64,000 nucleotides of DNA from an uncultured Bacteroidota bacterium (GCA_913055635.1 CAJXLK010000017.1:1-64000); one strand, 5' to 3'. Shown: positions 34,873-45,074, numbered from the stretch's first letter. A program made the numbers and translations. Notes: generated by a model from the sequence alone, not told the origin.

Positions 34873-36000
34873 TCACTGGTCGAACCCGTAATAGGCCTGC
34901 ATTTTATCAAAGACGGCCGTATTTTCGTAGATGCCTCTGAATTTTTCCGATCCCGGGCCATAGGCAAAAACAGGCACCATGACGCCGGTGTGGCCATCAG
35001 TGCCATAGTTGGCCTTAAGCTGGCCGGCCTCCCGGTCGCCGCCGGTCAGGGCCATACCGCCCGTTTCATGGTCGGCCGTTACGATCAGCAGGGTGTTCTC
35101 ATGGGCTTTGGCAAAAGCAAGGGCTTTTTCTACGGCCCGGTTGAAATCGAGCAATTCATTGACTATGTAGTCGGTGTCATTGGCATGGCCACCCCAGTCA
35201 ATCTGAGAGCCCTCCACCATCAAGAAGAAACCTTTGGCGTTGTTGTCCAAAATATCCAGGGCGGTCTGGGTGGAGCGGGGCAGCATGTTGCCACGGCCTT
35301 CGGTGTATTTGGGATTGTGCTTGTCGGCAGTTAACCCGGCCAGTTTGCCTTTTTCCACCTCTTCAATATCCTGAATATCCCTCAGCACCTGATAACCTTT
35401 TCCTTCGAGCTCCTTCACCAGGTTGCGGTTGTCGTCGCGGTTGGCAAACTGGTTATAACCACCGCCAATGAAAACATCCACATCGGTTTTGAGAAAATCT
35501 TCTGCAAGGCTGGCGTATTCATGGCGGTCTTTATTGTGCGCAATAAAAGCGGCCGGTGTGGCATGAAGGATGCTACTGGTACTGACCAGCCCGGTGGCAT
35601 AGCCATGTTGTTCGGCCATCTCCAGGATGGTGGTCAGGGTATCGCCCGAAGGGCTCATGGCAATGTGGCCGTTGGCTGTTTTTTCCCCCGTTGCCAATGC
35701 AGTATTGCTGGCCCCGGAATCCGTAATGTAATTATCCTTAGAATAGGTCTTTTGAAGCCCGATGTTTTTAAATTGCTCAAAGACAAGGGGATTACTACTG
35801 ACGGTCATGCCGGCGTAGATCTGACTTACCCCCATACCGTCGCCAATCATCAGGATGACGTTTTTGGGCTTTGGCTTTTGCCCGGAACCGGACTTTTCCT
35901 GAGATTGCTGCTGATTTTCTTTGTTGGTATTGCTGCTGCACGACAAACCTATAACTGTCATGGCCAGCAGCATAATGGATAAATGGCGTAATTTATGCAT
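34873..36000 (-). CDS. alkaline phosphatase lipoprotein (PhoA family)
   Basis: 375 aa. A lipoprotein signal ends in IGLSC (lipid Cys about 21), then a low-complexity Q/S/K linker, then the PhoA core: VILMIGDGMGVSQI (metal Asp), the nucleophile Ser in TDSGASNTALATG, the HATPAAF region, FFLMVEGSQIDWGGHAND, and TADHETGGMAL. It hydrolyses phosphomonoesters in the periplasm. The open frame extends to a TTG at 36024, but a TATTTTTG -7 box (36029-36022, minus) covers that codon, so the ATG at 36000 is chosen. It is monocistronic. The region after the stop meets the terminator of the convergent operon. Confidence 0.92.
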   Translation of the reverse strand: MHKLRHLSIMLLAMTVIGLSCSSNTNKENQQQSQEKSGSGQKPKPKNVILMIGDGMGVSQIYAGMTVSSNPLVFEQFKNIGLQKTYSKDNYITDSGASNTALATGEKTANGHIAMSPSGDTLTTILEMAEQHGYATGLVSTSSILHATPAAFIAHNKDRHEYASLAEDFLKTDVDVFIGGGYNQFANRDDNRNLVKELEGKGYQVLRDIQDIEEVEKGKLAGLTADKHNPKYTEGRGNMLPRSTQTALDILDNNAKGFFLMVEGSQIDWGGHANDTDYIVNELLDFNRAVEKALAFAKAHENTLLIVTADHETGGMALTGGDREAGQLKANYGTDGHTGVMVPVFAYGPGSEKFRGIYENTAVFDKMQAYYGFDQ

Positions 36001-36250
36001 AGCTTGCGATTTTGTTTCCTGCAAAAATAACGATAAAGGGGGGAAAATTCATCTTTATGCGGGTTAAAAAATCATGAACCAACCATTGCGCGGTTGGATG
36101 GGCCTGCACCAAGCACAAGCCGAGGCTACAGGAAGGCATAACCAGGCACCATTCCGGGTTTTGCAGGGCCTGTAGGAAAGGATGGTCTCAGAGGGAATGA
36201 CCCCAGCCAATGAGATGCTTTCCCCGTTAAATAAGAGGTAAAAGAAGGGG

Positions 36251-36466
36251 GATAAAGGAATAAAGGGGTAAAGGGATAAATCGCCGGGGTAAAGGGATAA
36301 ATCACCGGGGTAAAGAGATAAATCACCGGGGTAAAGGGATAAATCACCGGGATAAAGGAATAAAGGGGTAAAGGGATAAATCGCCGGGGTAAAGGGATAA
36401 ATCACCGGGGTAAAGGGATAAATCGCCGGGATAAAAGAATATATAGCCGTGGTAAAGGGATAAAGG
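36251..36466 (-). repeat. 21-bp tandem repeat after the PAS-sensor gene, with a 100-bp higher-order period
   Basis: On the plus strand the unit is GGGGTAAAGGGATAAATCACC (21 bp), present about nine times with GCC/ACC variants and one GATAAAGGAATAAA interruption. The interruption block recurs exactly 100 bp apart (36251 and 36351), so a larger segment was duplicated. The array ends 2 nt from the stop codon of the sensor gene (36471-36469). One frame of the minus strand is open through it (YPGDLSL heptads), but I regard this as non-coding. Confidence 0.9.
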
Positions 36467-36468
36467 GC

Positions 36469-38745
36469 CTAAAACAGATCGACCGAAATATTTTGGATAA
36501 AGGCGGTATAGGTGGTTTCCTCTCCTACTTTAGCCATGGAAAGCAACATGATCACCGGCACCTCTTCCTGGTTGGCATTGATGATTTTAACCTCTTTTCG
36601 CTCACCAACGATCTTATCCTTGTCGGGATCCAGCAGGCGCTCTATAAAATCCTCGCGTTCACCGCCTACATCGGGAAACAGTTTATTGATGTTGCGTTCC
36701 AGCACCATGGAGCGTTCTATTTGCCAGAGTTCCTCAGCGGCCTTATTGAAGAATTTGATGATGCCATTCTGATCAATGGTCACGATGGCGTCAGAAGCGC
36801 CCTCAAGGGTTCGCTCGTTACGCAGTTTCTCCTTTTCCATTTCACGGAAACGCTGTTTGACCTCTTCGCGGGCCTCCTCCAGTTTTTTGGTCAGGTCGCT
36901 CTGAGCTTTCTTGAGCTCCTTTTCCTGTTCTTTAAGCTGCTCGGCTTGCTTGGCGGTTTCAATCTCCATCTGCCGGCTTTTGGTGATGTCGTGGCCCACA
37001 TAAATGACCTTGGCAATATCCCCGTACAGATCAAGCACGGGTGAGAGGGTCACCTGCAGCCAGACTTCCTTACCTTCTTTGGTTTGCTGACGCAGCTGGC
37101 CTTCATAAATATCACCCTGCTGAACTTTCTGCCAAATCTGGCGAAGCTGGTTCAGATCGGTTTGATGGACAAAATCGAAGATGGTTTTATTTTTGATTTC
37201 TTCCTCCGAATATTCCATCAGCCGGACAAAATTCTGGTTCACCTGAAGCACATCTCCCGAGGGAAGCAGCTCGACCTTTTGGGTAGACTGATTTAGGGCA
37301 TTGATTTGTGCTTCGTAATCGAGGCTTTGTTTCTTCTGGTCGGTGGTATCGAGGCCCAGGTAAAGGATCTTCTCGGCCGAGCCATCTTCTTTGCGCATGG
37401 GGGTATAGGTGGACATGGTCCACAGGTCGTTGCCCTGTTTGGTGACGTGCTTCATGTAATCCTCAAAGTGTTTGCCACCCCGGGCAAGGCGTTCCCATAT
37501 CTGGTCAAACCAATCGTGGTCTTTTTCATCGAGGAACTTGCTGAGGGGCTGATTCTTCACCTCTTCGGCCGATTCATACCCCAGTTTATTGATGAACTTG
37601 GTGTTGGCATAGAGCAGGTAGCCCTGCGGATCGTATTCGGCATGGATCATGGTATGGCTAACGGCATTGGAAAAGAGAATAAAACGTTCACTTTGCCGGG
37701 CAGCCTCTTCCTGGGTGGCTTTCAGCTCTTCCATATTCTGGCGCATTTGCTCCTCTTTGGAAGAGAGCTCTTCAGCCTGTTTCCTGGATTCCTCCAACAG
37801 CCTGGAGGTGCGGGCATTGATCTTGACATTGGAAATGGTCGATGCCACGGATTCTCCCACTTTTTCCACAAAATCCCTGACATACTGCTCAATGCCATGA
37901 AAATCAGCCAGTTCAATGGCCCCGTAAACCTGATCATTCACCTTCAAAGGCACCATCAACACAGCATTAGGGGTTGACTCGCCCAGCCCGGAGGTGATGT
38001 GGACAAAATCCTGGGGCACTTCGGTCATATAGGTGGTCTCCTGCTCCTTGACAGTGGCCCCCAACAAGCCCTCTCCCATCTCAATGCGCTTATCAGGAAA
38101 CTTATGGCGGTCATAAGCATAACAGGAGGTCATCTCCAAATGCCGGTCGTTTTCTTCCTCTCCGTTGATGATGAAAAGCGCCCCCTGAACCACGCCGCAA
38201 TACTTGACCAGATTGCTGATGACTTTATGCGAGAGTTCATTTAGATCGTTGGTATCCTCACGCAAAATCTCTCCAAATTTGGCCAGTCCTTCCGAAACCC
38301 AATGGCGTTGCTCATCCTCCTTACGCCGTTGTTCCTCTTCCTGCTGATTCTTTTTGAGTTCATCCCGCAAAGCCAGGATCGAATGGCCCAGGGTTTCGCC
38401 TTCTTCAGGATGGTATTCGGTATCGGTGTTGCCCTTACGCAGTTCCTCGACAAAAAACTGCATGCGGTTGAGGCGGTCTTCATAGTTTTCCAGGGTCTCA
38501 TTCAATCGCCCCGTAACCCTCGCAAACTGCCGGCTGAAAAAATAAGCATAGAGGGCCAGCACCAGGGGTGACAAATCAAGGATGATGTAAACCGGATTGC
38601 TCGTGTGGGCCCGGGCAATTTGCTCCAGGGTCAGATCCCGAAGGATGAAATCAAGAAAAAGAACCAGCAAAACCGTGGCCAATCCTATGACAAACCCACT
38701 GAGGGTATATTTCAGAACAATGTTGCGATCTCTTTTGGTTTGCAT
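36469..38745 (-). CDS. membrane GAF/multi-PAS sensor protein without output domain
   Basis: 758 aa. Two membrane helices (about 12-35 and 52-70) lead to a coiled-coil linker and a GAF domain (about 150-310; YCGVVQGALFIING, MGEGLLGATV, VPLKVNDQVYGAIEL). A coiled coil follows, then two PAS domains with PAC ends (about 355-480 and 490-600; GYLLYANTKFINKLGYES, IYVGHDITKSRQ), another coiled coil, and a last PAS (655-758; ASDAIVTIDQNGIIKFFNKA). It ends there: no histidine kinase, GGDEF, EAL or MCP module is present. It lies next to the chemosensory genes but has its own upstream region. A role as a sensory partner that acts by protein contact is inferred. Confidence 0.8.
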   Translation of the reverse strand: MQTKRDRNIVLKYTLSGFVIGLATVLLVLFLDFILRDLTLEQIARAHTSNPVYIILDLSPLVLALYAYFFSRQFARVTGRLNETLENYEDRLNRMQFFVEELRKGNTDTEYHPEEGETLGHSILALRDELKKNQQEEEQRRKEDEQRHWVSEGLAKFGEILREDTNDLNELSHKVISNLVKYCGVVQGALFIINGEEENDRHLEMTSCYAYDRHKFPDKRIEMGEGLLGATVKEQETTYMTEVPQDFVHITSGLGESTPNAVLMVPLKVNDQVYGAIELADFHGIEQYVRDFVEKVGESVASTISNVKINARTSRLLEESRKQAEELSSKEEQMRQNMEELKATQEEAARQSERFILFSNAVSHTMIHAEYDPQGYLLYANTKFINKLGYESAEEVKNQPLSKFLDEKDHDWFDQIWERLARGGKHFEDYMKHVTKQGNDLWTMSTYTPMRKEDGSAEKILYLGLDTTDQKKQSLDYEAQINALNQSTQKVELLPSGDVLQVNQNFVRLMEYSEEEIKNKTIFDFVHQTDLNQLRQIWQKVQQGDIYEGQLRQQTKEGKEVWLQVTLSPVLDLYGDIAKVIYVGHDITKSRQMEIETAKQAEQLKEQEKELKKAQSDLTKKLEEAREEVKQRFREMEKEKLRNERTLEGASDAIVTIDQNGIIKFFNKAAEELWQIERSMVLERNINKLFPDVGGEREDFIERLLDPDKDKIVGERKEVKIINANQEEVPVIMLLSMAKVGEETTYTAFIQNISVDLF

Positions 38746-38983
38746 CGGGCTGGTTTATATGTTTTTACAAGTCTAAAGACAAAATACAACCAGTGTTTCA
38801 ATCATACCATCCAAATAGCAAAAACAATTAAAGAAGCTCGCCCCCTTTAATTCATTACACTGGTTAAGGCACAAAGGTAGAACGATTCAGTGAATAAATA
38901 TATAGATTATTTTAGAGATTCCAAGCGCTTGCAGCGATAAATTACCGGTGAAATCGGAGGTTAGGCCGGTGTATCACCGGGGT

Positions 38984-40066
38984 TCAACTTTTCCCCTTAT
39001 AGTTGGAAACGATGGTTGGGGCGATGCTGGGCAGGGGAAGCACTCTGTGGATGGCCCCCAGGTCGATGGCCTCTTTGGGCATGCCGAATACCACCGAGGT
39101 TTTTTCGTCCTGGGCGATGGTGTGGGCACCGGCCTGCTTCATTTCGAGTATTCCCCTGGCCCCGTCTCTGCCCATGCCGGTAAGAATAATACCCAGTGCA
39201 TTTCGCCCGGCATAACGGGCCACCGATCGGAACAGCACATCGACCGAGGGGCGGTGGCGGTTGACCATGGGGCCCTCTTTGACTTCCACATAATACCGGG
39301 CGCCACTTCTTTTAAGCAGGGTATGGTAATTGCCCGGGGCGATCAACACATGGCCGCGGATCAGGCTATCGCCATTGACTGCCTCTTTGACCGAAACATG
39401 GCAGGTTTCGTCGAGCCGTTCGGCAAAAGAGCGGGTAAATTGCTCGGGCATATGCTGGACCACGATGATACCCGGGCTGTCCATGGGCAAATCCTGCATA
39501 AGCCTGGCAATGGCTTCCGTACCGCCGGTAGAAGCGCCAACAGCCACCACCACCTCGGTGGTTTCCACCATGCTGTGGGCCGCCTTTTGAGGAATGACGG
39601 CGTCAGCCGAATATTTAGGCTCCACATGGGGCTGTGGCGGGGGAACACTTCGGCGCTTACGCTTGGAAACGGCCGCTGCCTTAATGGCATCACAAATGCG
39701 GATGCTCGATTCATGGATGAACTTTTGCGAATCCATCCGGGGCTTGGTGATGATGTCGACCGCCCCATACTCCATGGCCTTGATGGCCGTGCGGGTGCCC
39801 TTCTCCGTCAAACTTGAAATGATCACCACCGGCATCGGGTGCTGCGACATGATCCGCCGCAAAAAAGTAACCCCGTCCATCCGGGGCATTTCAACATCCA
39901 GGGTGATCACATCCGGTACTTCTTTCTTGATCTTACCGGCCGCAATATAAGGATCGCTGGCAACACCCATCACCTCAAGCTGCGGGTCTTCATTGATGAT
40001 CTCTTCCAAATTCTGCCGCACAACAGCAGAATCATCCACCACCAATACACGAATTTTATTTTTCAT
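38984..40066 (-). CDS. cheB: chemotaxis protein-glutamate methylesterase CheB
   Basis: 360 aa. The receiver domain (1-120) has D57 in [14 protein letters not shown]. The linker holds [12 protein letters not shown]. The methylesterase domain (about 165-350) shows the catalytic triad: Ser in [11 protein letters not shown], His in [10 protein letters not shown] and Asp in [11 protein letters not shown]. It removes methyl groups from, and deamidates, receptor glutamates/glutamines, reversing CheR when phosphorylated by CheA. It is the last gene of the cheR-kinase-cheD-cheB unit, 33 nt after cheD. All catalytic residues are present. Confidence 0.95.
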   Translation of the reverse strand: MKNKIRVLVVDDSAVVRQNLEEIINEDPQLEVMGVASDPYIAAGKIKKEVPDVITLDVEMPRMDGVTFLRRIMSQHPMPVVIISSLTEKGTRTAIKAMEYGAVDIITKPRMDSQKFIHESSIRICDAIKAAAVSKRKRRSVPPPQPHVEPKYSADAVIPQKAAHSMVETTEVVVAVGASTGGTEAIARLMQDLPMDSPGIIVVQHMPEQFTRSFAERLDETCHVSVKEAVNGDSLIRGHVLIAPGNYHTLLKRSGARYYVEVKEGPMVNRHRPSVDVLFRSVARYAGRNALGIILTGMGRDGARGILEMKQAGAHTIAQDEKTSVVFGMPKEAIDLGAIHRVLPLPSIAPTIVSNYKGKS

Positions 40067-40099
40067 GAAAATGCCCCTTTTGATTCATAATCAACCTGA

Positions 40100-40573
40100 T
40101 TATTCCAGCTCCTGGCGCCTTACGTAGCGCTGACGGACCTGACCGCTGAGGGTATTAAAAATGATCTTCCGCCCGTACTGCCCGCCTGTACTGGAACCCA
40201 CCACCGGTATGCGGTAATCCCCCAGCATATCATAAGCCATGTCAATATTGCGCTGTCCAATATAAAAATAGGGATTTTGACTCTGAATGACCTCACCACC
40301 CCCGAATATTTTGGCTTTCATCTGGCTCCTCCTGCTGCCGTAAGATTCCATCTTCTGGACAAGCCGCTCAATGGCTATATTGCCGTATTTGGGCGAGGCC
40401 AGCCCTGCTCCGTTCCAAAGGGGCAGCATGTAATGGGCCATCCCTCCCATCTGTTCAACCGGATCGTACAAACATACCGCTACACAGGAACCCAAAATGG
40501 TGTGAATATTCTCTTTGCCTTTAGAAACGTAGAGCGCCGCGGGATATAAAAAATGACTGTATCCTGGATTCAT
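40100..40573 (-). CDS. cheD: chemoreceptor glutamine deamidase CheD
   Basis: 157 aa. The family signature is clear: HTILGSCVAVCLYDP with the catalytic Cys, GGMAHYMLP with the His, KIFGGGEV, NIDMAYDMLGDYRIPVVGSS and GGQYGRKIIFN. It deamidates glutamines of receptors and in Bacillus also interacts with CheC. No CheC gene is seen here. It is 11 nt downstream of the atypical kinase gene, in the same transcript as cheR and cheB. Confidence 0.94.
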   Translation of the reverse strand: MNPGYSHFLYPAALYVSKGKENIHTILGSCVAVCLYDPVEQMGGMAHYMLPLWNGAGLASPKYGNIAIERLVQKMESYGSRRSQMKAKIFGGGEVIQSQNPYFYIGQRNIDMAYDMLGDYRIPVVGSSTGGQYGRKIIFNTLSGQVRQRYVRRQELE

Positions 40574-40584
40574 GGGCCATCTGG

Positions 40585-41508
40585 TTAAAAGGTCTCTTCT
40601 TCTCCTGTCTCGGATGGATCTTGATCGCCAAAAAACATCTCGTTGTCGTCATAAGCCACATCATCACTTTCGCTATCAACCTCACTAACCCTTACCGTAA
40701 AGGATGATCCGGCCCCTTCCCTGGTCTTGAAATCTATATCTCCATTGAGTACATCAATCAGGGCCTTATTCACCGATAAACCCAATCCATGGCCCCGGTA
40801 TATGGAATTGATGCCCGAGTCCAGTTTTCGAAACCGGTCAAAAATCACCTCCTGGTTCTCCTTTGAAATACCCGTCCCGTAATCCTTGACCATGATGTGC
40901 AACTGCTTTTTCTCCATCCAACACCTTAACAGAATACTTCCCCCGTCATAACTGAATTTAATGGCATTGCTCATCAGATTGGATATGATCAGTTTCAGCT
41001 TTTCAGGATCGGTCTTGAAGTAAAAAGGCTCTTGCTCGGTGGAATCTATATCAAAACGATAAATAACCTGCAAATGCTTCTTTTTCTTCTCATAATGAAA
41101 ATTGTCCACGACGCTTTGCAGCAACTTCTTGACATCCACATGCACCGTTTCCGGGTAAATCTCTCCGGCCTCCAGCCGAGCCGCCACAAAAATGTTGCGC
41201 AACTGATAATCAAGATGGAAAGCTTCGTAATAAATCATCGAAACCAACGATTGTACCTTTTCCCAATCGGGTTCCTTCATGGCCATAATGCTCTCAGCCA
41301 GTCCCTGGATCGATGAAAAGGGATTGATGATTTCATTGGTGATGTTGGAGATGAAATGCGATTTTAAGGACTCAGACTCCTCCAGCTTCTTGTTGACCTC
41401 TTTCAGTTCTTCATTGAGTTTCTGAACCTCAGCCAAAGATTCTTTATTCTGATCGAAACGCTTCTTTAGCTCCTCCATTAATTCCTGATCGGTTAAATCA
41501 CTCATCAT
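40585..41508 (-). CDS. soluble histidine-kinase-like ATPase lacking the phospho-acceptor histidine
   Basis: 307 aa with no membrane segment. An N-terminal coiled coil (10-50) runs into a dimerisation helix that matches HisKA (LKSHFISNITNEIINPFSSI), but the position of the phosphorylated His (SHE in kinases) is Asn58 (TNE). The HATPase domain is intact: N-box NLMSNAIKFS, DYGTGIS, FDRFRKLD and GHGLGLSVNK. The C-terminal 30 residues are acidic. It can probably bind ATP but cannot autophosphorylate in the usual way. It sits inside the che operon between cheR and cheD, so it may control signalling by heterodimerisation or binding. Start is ATG 41508 or the next codon. Confidence 0.88.
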   Translation of the reverse strand: MMSDLTDQELMEELKKRFDQNKESLAEVQKLNEELKEVNKKLEESESLKSHFISNITNEIINPFSSIQGLAESIMAMKEPDWEKVQSLVSMIYYEAFHLDYQLRNIFVAARLEAGEIYPETVHVDVKKLLQSVVDNFHYEKKKKHLQVIYRFDIDSTEQEPFYFKTDPEKLKLIISNLMSNAIKFSYDGGSILLRCWMEKKQLHIMVKDYGTGISKENQEVIFDRFRKLDSGINSIYRGHGLGLSVNKALIDVLNGDIDFKTREGAGSSFTVRVSEVDSESDDVAYDDNEMFFGDQDPSETGEEETF

Positions 41509-41525
41509 ATTGATTTTTTTGCCAA

Positions 41526-42386
41526 TTATATTCGCTTAAAGATGGTAGGACGGATGGGCTGCAGGGGCACATCCATTCCCATGATGGATTCAGAATGGCC
41601 GATGAAAAAATAGCCGCCGGGGCGAAGCTTATCCAGCAGTTTCTGGATGACCTCCTGCTGTTTGTCCCGGTTGAAATAGATCAGCACATTGCGGCAGAAG
41701 ATCACATCAAAAGTTTCACTGATCGGGTAATGATCATCCATGAAGTTCAGCCTTTTGTAATGGGCTTTTTTTCTAAGCTCCGGCACAATCCTAACCAGCT
41801 TTTTGGAGCGGTCTTTGCTGCGGAGCAAATACCTTTTCTTCAACTCCAGGGGTAAAGTTGCGGCCTTTTCCTCCTTGTAAATGGCATCGACGGCTCTTTG
41901 AAGGATATCGGTCGATATGTCGGTGCCCAGTATGGAATAATTCACCCCGGGATGCTCGCGCAGAAATTCGCTGATGGTCATGGCAATGGTATAGACTTCT
42001 TCGCCGCTGGAACATCCGGCACTCCATATTTTCATCGTCCGGTTCAGGGGAAACTGTTCGATGTATTCGGGGAGAATCGATTTCTCCATAAACTCAAAAT
42101 GTACCGGTTCCCGGAAAAAATCGGTTTTATTGGTGCTGACCACATCCAGCATATGGATCAACTCATTTTGAAGGCCTTCCTCGCTGAAGACATAATCCAC
42201 ATACTCCTTGAATGAGGTCATGTTCAGCTGCCTCAGACGTTTCTGGAGCCGGCTTTGGAGCATCACCCTTTTTACATCAGGCATTTTGATGCCGGCTTGC
42301 TCAGTAATAAAGCGGCTGAGCTTGCGAAACTCCTCATCGCTCATCCGGGCTTTATAGATTTGACTGATATTGGCAGGATCGCTCAT
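41526..42386 (-). CDS. cheR: chemotaxis protein methyltransferase CheR
   Basis: 286 aa, the normal length. The N-terminal helical domain (RKLSRFITEQAGIKMPDVKR) is followed by the SAM-binding domain with IWSAGCSSGEEVYTIAM, YSILGTDISTDILQRA, FDVIFCRNVLIYFN and GGYFFIGHSESI. It methylates glutamates of the receptor cytoplasmic bundle. It is the first gene after the terminator-like inverted repeat at 42441-42526, and it is followed 17 nt later by the atypical kinase gene. Confidence 0.95.
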   Translation of the reverse strand: MSDPANISQIYKARMSDEEFRKLSRFITEQAGIKMPDVKRVMLQSRLQKRLRQLNMTSFKEYVDYVFSEEGLQNELIHMLDVVSTNKTDFFREPVHFEFMEKSILPEYIEQFPLNRTMKIWSAGCSSGEEVYTIAMTISEFLREHPGVNYSILGTDISTDILQRAVDAIYKEEKAATLPLELKKRYLLRSKDRSKKLVRIVPELRKKAHYKRLNFMDDHYPISETFDVIFCRNVLIYFNRDKQQEVIQKLLDKLRPGGYFFIGHSESIMGMDVPLQPIRPTIFKRI

Positions 42387-42440
42387 GGTCTTGTTTGATT
42401 TAACAGAAAAACATACAATTTTACCCTTTTAACGCGAATA

Positions 42441-42526
42441 TGAAAAAAAGGCTGCCTAAAAAGAGAAAGGATGCAAAAATTCAATGCTAAACACTTAAAA
42501 ACAACTTACACCTTTAGGCAGCCTTT
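42441..42526 (-). terminator. 14-bp inverted repeat with T-run between mcp and cheR
   Basis: AAAGGCTGCCTAAA (42447-42460) and TTTAGGCAGCCTTT (42513-42526) pair perfectly. On the minus strand the second arm runs into TTTTTTTCATA. The loop is long (52 nt), so this may be a terminator that also includes a small leader element. It separates the cheA-cheW-mcp part from cheR onwards. The rest of the gap (42527-42683) has no gene. Confidence 0.6.
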
Positions 42527-42683
42527 CCGGAGAATCAACATGAGTCAATCCGTTAAACATTCTATTTCAATCATCAGTTAATCATTTGATCATCGGCCTG
42601 TCAAAATACAATCGAAAAAAAACCACTTTAAAGACACTCAGGCCGGTTACATGGTCGCAATATGCGCCCCATCATATCACCGG

Positions 42684-45074
42684 TTAACTTCTCTCGTCTT
42701 CATCACTCTTGTTATGGGGGTTATTTCCGTTATTTTTTCCTGTATCGTTTTTGCCGGGGGAATTGTTGCCGGGGTCTTCCCGGCCGTTTCCACCGGCATT
42801 GCTCTGGTTATTGCCTGTGGCGTTGTTCTGGTTACCGCCCTTAAAATTGCTCTGACGATGGTTTCCATTCCCTCCCTGACTATCCAGGTTCAAATCAAAC
42901 CCTTTTTGCCGGTTGGAGGAGGGGTTAAAGTGGTTGGTTCCCTGGGTACCTTGGGGTGCCTGGGTTCCGTAGCTTCCCTGCTGGTTCGGCCCATCGCCAT
43001 TTTGGGCATTAAAAGCTTTCAGGCGGTGTTGGTGTTGTTGGCCCTTCTGGCCCGATTGCGGGGCAGATTGGGTTTGTCGCCTTTGTTGTTGGCCGCCCTG
43101 CTTCTGGCCACCCTGCTTTTGACCTGCACCAACCGTGGTGAACTGACTGGAGGATGATCCGGCACTTTGCTGTTGACCGGTTTTAAAATAGTCGATGGCC
43201 GAGTTCAGCTGATCGGCCTGGCTGGCCAATTCTTCGCTACTGGTAGCCAACTCCTCGGAGGAGGCTGCATTTTGCTGGGTCACCTCATTGAGCTGCTGAA
43301 TGGCGTTGTTGATCTGATCGGCCCCCGAATTTTGCTCCTGTGAAGCCGCATTGATCTCCTGGACCAGCTTGGCGGTTTTTTCTATTTCAGGCAGCAACTT
43401 CTCGAGCTGTTTGCCCGATTCTTCGGTAACCTTGACGCTGTTATCGGCCAGATCAACGATCTCATCGGCAGCTTTCTTGCTGCGGTCAGCCAGCTTCTTG
43501 ACTTCCGAGGCGACCACCGAGAATCCTTTACCATACTCACCGGCCCGGGCAGCCTCCACGGCAGCATTCAGGGCCAGGATATTGGTCTGGAAGGCAATGT
43601 CATTGATGATGGTAATCTTATCGGCAATCTCGCGAATGGAGCTCAGGCTCTTCTTGCCGGCTTCATCCATCTTTTCCACCTCTTTGGCTGCGCTGTTGGC
43701 AATCTGCTCCGTCTGCTGGGCATTTTGCGTATTCTGCTGAATGTTGGATGCCATCTCCTCCATCGACGAAGAGACTTCTTCTACCGAGGAAGCCTGTTCA
43801 GAGGAGCCCTGCGACAATTGCTGGGAGCTGGAACTGACCTGCTGACTGGCCGAGGCAATGTTGTCAGAGCCTTCCCGCACATTCTCAACCACTTCCCGTA
43901 ATTTATAGACCATCTGATTCATGGCTCCGGCCAACTCGCCCACTTCATCTTTTTGATCCAGATCAACCGTGGCGGTCAAATCGCCGGCGGCTACCCGCTT
44001 GGCAAAATCAACCCCTTTGTTCAACCCCCGGGTGATCGAGCGGCTTACCTGCCGGTTGATGATCACAAAAAGCCCAATGCCCAGGACAATCGCCACAACA
44101 ATGGCAAGACGGGTCTGATTGATCAGGCCCAGAAAATCCTCCTCATAAATGGAAGCCACCACATACGAATTGATCGGTTCCACATACTTGTAATACTGAA
44201 ATTTGGCCTTGCCCTTCCACATATACTCAAGCTGGCCCTGGCCATCCTGATCGGCCATCATGCGCTGAATAAAATCCTCCTGGGCCACATTCGAGCCTTC
44301 GGTCTGCGAATTGGGGTGTATGATCACATCCCCGTCCTTATCGACCATGTAGGGATAACCGTTTTCAAAATAGGTTTTGCTGTAGAACAGCTCACTCAAT
44401 CCTTCCATATCCTTTTCAGGCACACCCACGCCAATCAGCCCGACAACCTGCCCATTCTTACGGATGGGCTTCTGAGCGGTCAGATACATCTGATCCACCA
44501 CCCGGGCCCTTCCTTTATAGACCCGGCCTGCGGAGATGGTTTGAGCTACCTCCGATGAACTGGGCACAAACGTACCCATCTGGCGTTTGCCGGCTTCATT
44601 TTTTACCGTAGTGGCAATGCGGCAATAGCCCCCGTCGATGCGCTGGAAAATAGAAACATCGGCACCGGTCATCTCCTTGAGCCGGTCCACAAAATCATTG
44701 TTCCTCAGCACCTGATTGCTCCCAATCTTCCAGATGGGAATGCGCTGGCTATGGCTACGCCCTGTTTGCTGGTTCTTTACATTGATCTGAACCATGGCAC
44801 TGTCTATCACACGCAGTTGCCCCTGGTTGCTAAAAACATAGCTGGCGGTTTCCAGGGCATGGTTGGTATTTTTTTGATGTTGTTCTACTTCTGCTTTGAT
44901 AAATTTAGCCAGGTCATTGACCTGCTCATTCATTCGGGTATCGGTGCTTTCATGAATCTGGTTGCTTTGTATCTGCATGGTGTAAATGCCCAAAGCCACA
45001 ACCACTACAATAAAGGCAAAACTAAGGATTAAATTCAACCGCGTCCCGATCTTCATATTTTTTAAAGAAAGCAT
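42684..45074 (-). CDS. methyl-accepting chemotaxis protein with long low-complexity tail
   Basis: 796 aa. TM1 (about 8-30) and TM2 (about 310-330) flank a periplasmic double-Cache sensor ([20 protein letters not shown], then [16 protein letters not shown]). A HAMP domain and the MCP signalling bundle (about 390-640) with the hairpin tip [20 protein letters not shown] follow. The last 150 residues are rich in Gln, Gly, Asn and Ser ([31 protein letters not shown]) and end DEDERS, without the NWETF-like CheR tether. The frame is open to 45311, but the ATG at 45074 has an AGGGGA Shine-Dalgarno. A later ATG at 45056 (MKIGTRL) is also possible. It is downstream of cheW in the same unit. Confidence 0.92.
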   Translation of the reverse strand: MLSLKNMKIGTRLNLILSFAFIVVVVALGIYTMQIQSNQIHESTDTRMNEQVNDLAKFIKAEVEQHQKNTNHALETASYVFSNQGQLRVIDSAMVQINVKNQQTGRSHSQRIPIWKIGSNQVLRNNDFVDRLKEMTGADVSIFQRIDGGYCRIATTVKNEAGKRQMGTFVPSSSEVAQTISAGRVYKGRARVVDQMYLTAQKPIRKNGQVVGLIGVGVPEKDMEGLSELFYSKTYFENGYPYMVDKDGDVIIHPNSQTEGSNVAQEDFIQRMMADQDGQGQLEYMWKGKAKFQYYKYVEPINSYVVASIYEEDFLGLINQTRLAIVVAIVLGIGLFVIINRQVSRSITRGLNKGVDFAKRVAAGDLTATVDLDQKDEVGELAGAMNQMVYKLREVVENVREGSDNIASASQQVSSSSQQLSQGSSEQASSVEEVSSSMEEMASNIQQNTQNAQQTEQIANSAAKEVEKMDEAGKKSLSSIREIADKITIINDIAFQTNILALNAAVEAARAGEYGKGFSVVASEVKKLADRSKKAADEIVDLADNSVKVTEESGKQLEKLLPEIEKTAKLVQEINAASQEQNSGADQINNAIQQLNEVTQQNAASSEELATSSEELASQADQLNSAIDYFKTGQQQSAGSSSSQFTTVGAGQKQGGQKQGGQQQRRQTQSAPQSGQKGQQHQHRLKAFNAQNGDGPNQQGSYGTQAPQGTQGTNHFNPSSNRQKGFDLNLDSQGGNGNHRQSNFKGGNQNNATGNNQSNAGGNGREDPGNNSPGKNDTGKNNGNNPHNKSDEDERS

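Noticed and set aside
36064-36405. Minus-strand frame with YPGDLSL heptads that could look like a repeat protein
   Set aside because: It is the translation of the 21-bp non-coding array. It begins in the array and then runs into unrelated sequence without signal peptide or domain.
42651-43157. Long plus-strand open frame of hydrophobic character opposite the mcp tail
   Set aside because: It is the mirror of the Gln/Gly/Asn-rich receptor tail. The composition (Val/Leu/Ala runs) is what the complement of such codons gives, and no start signal precedes it.
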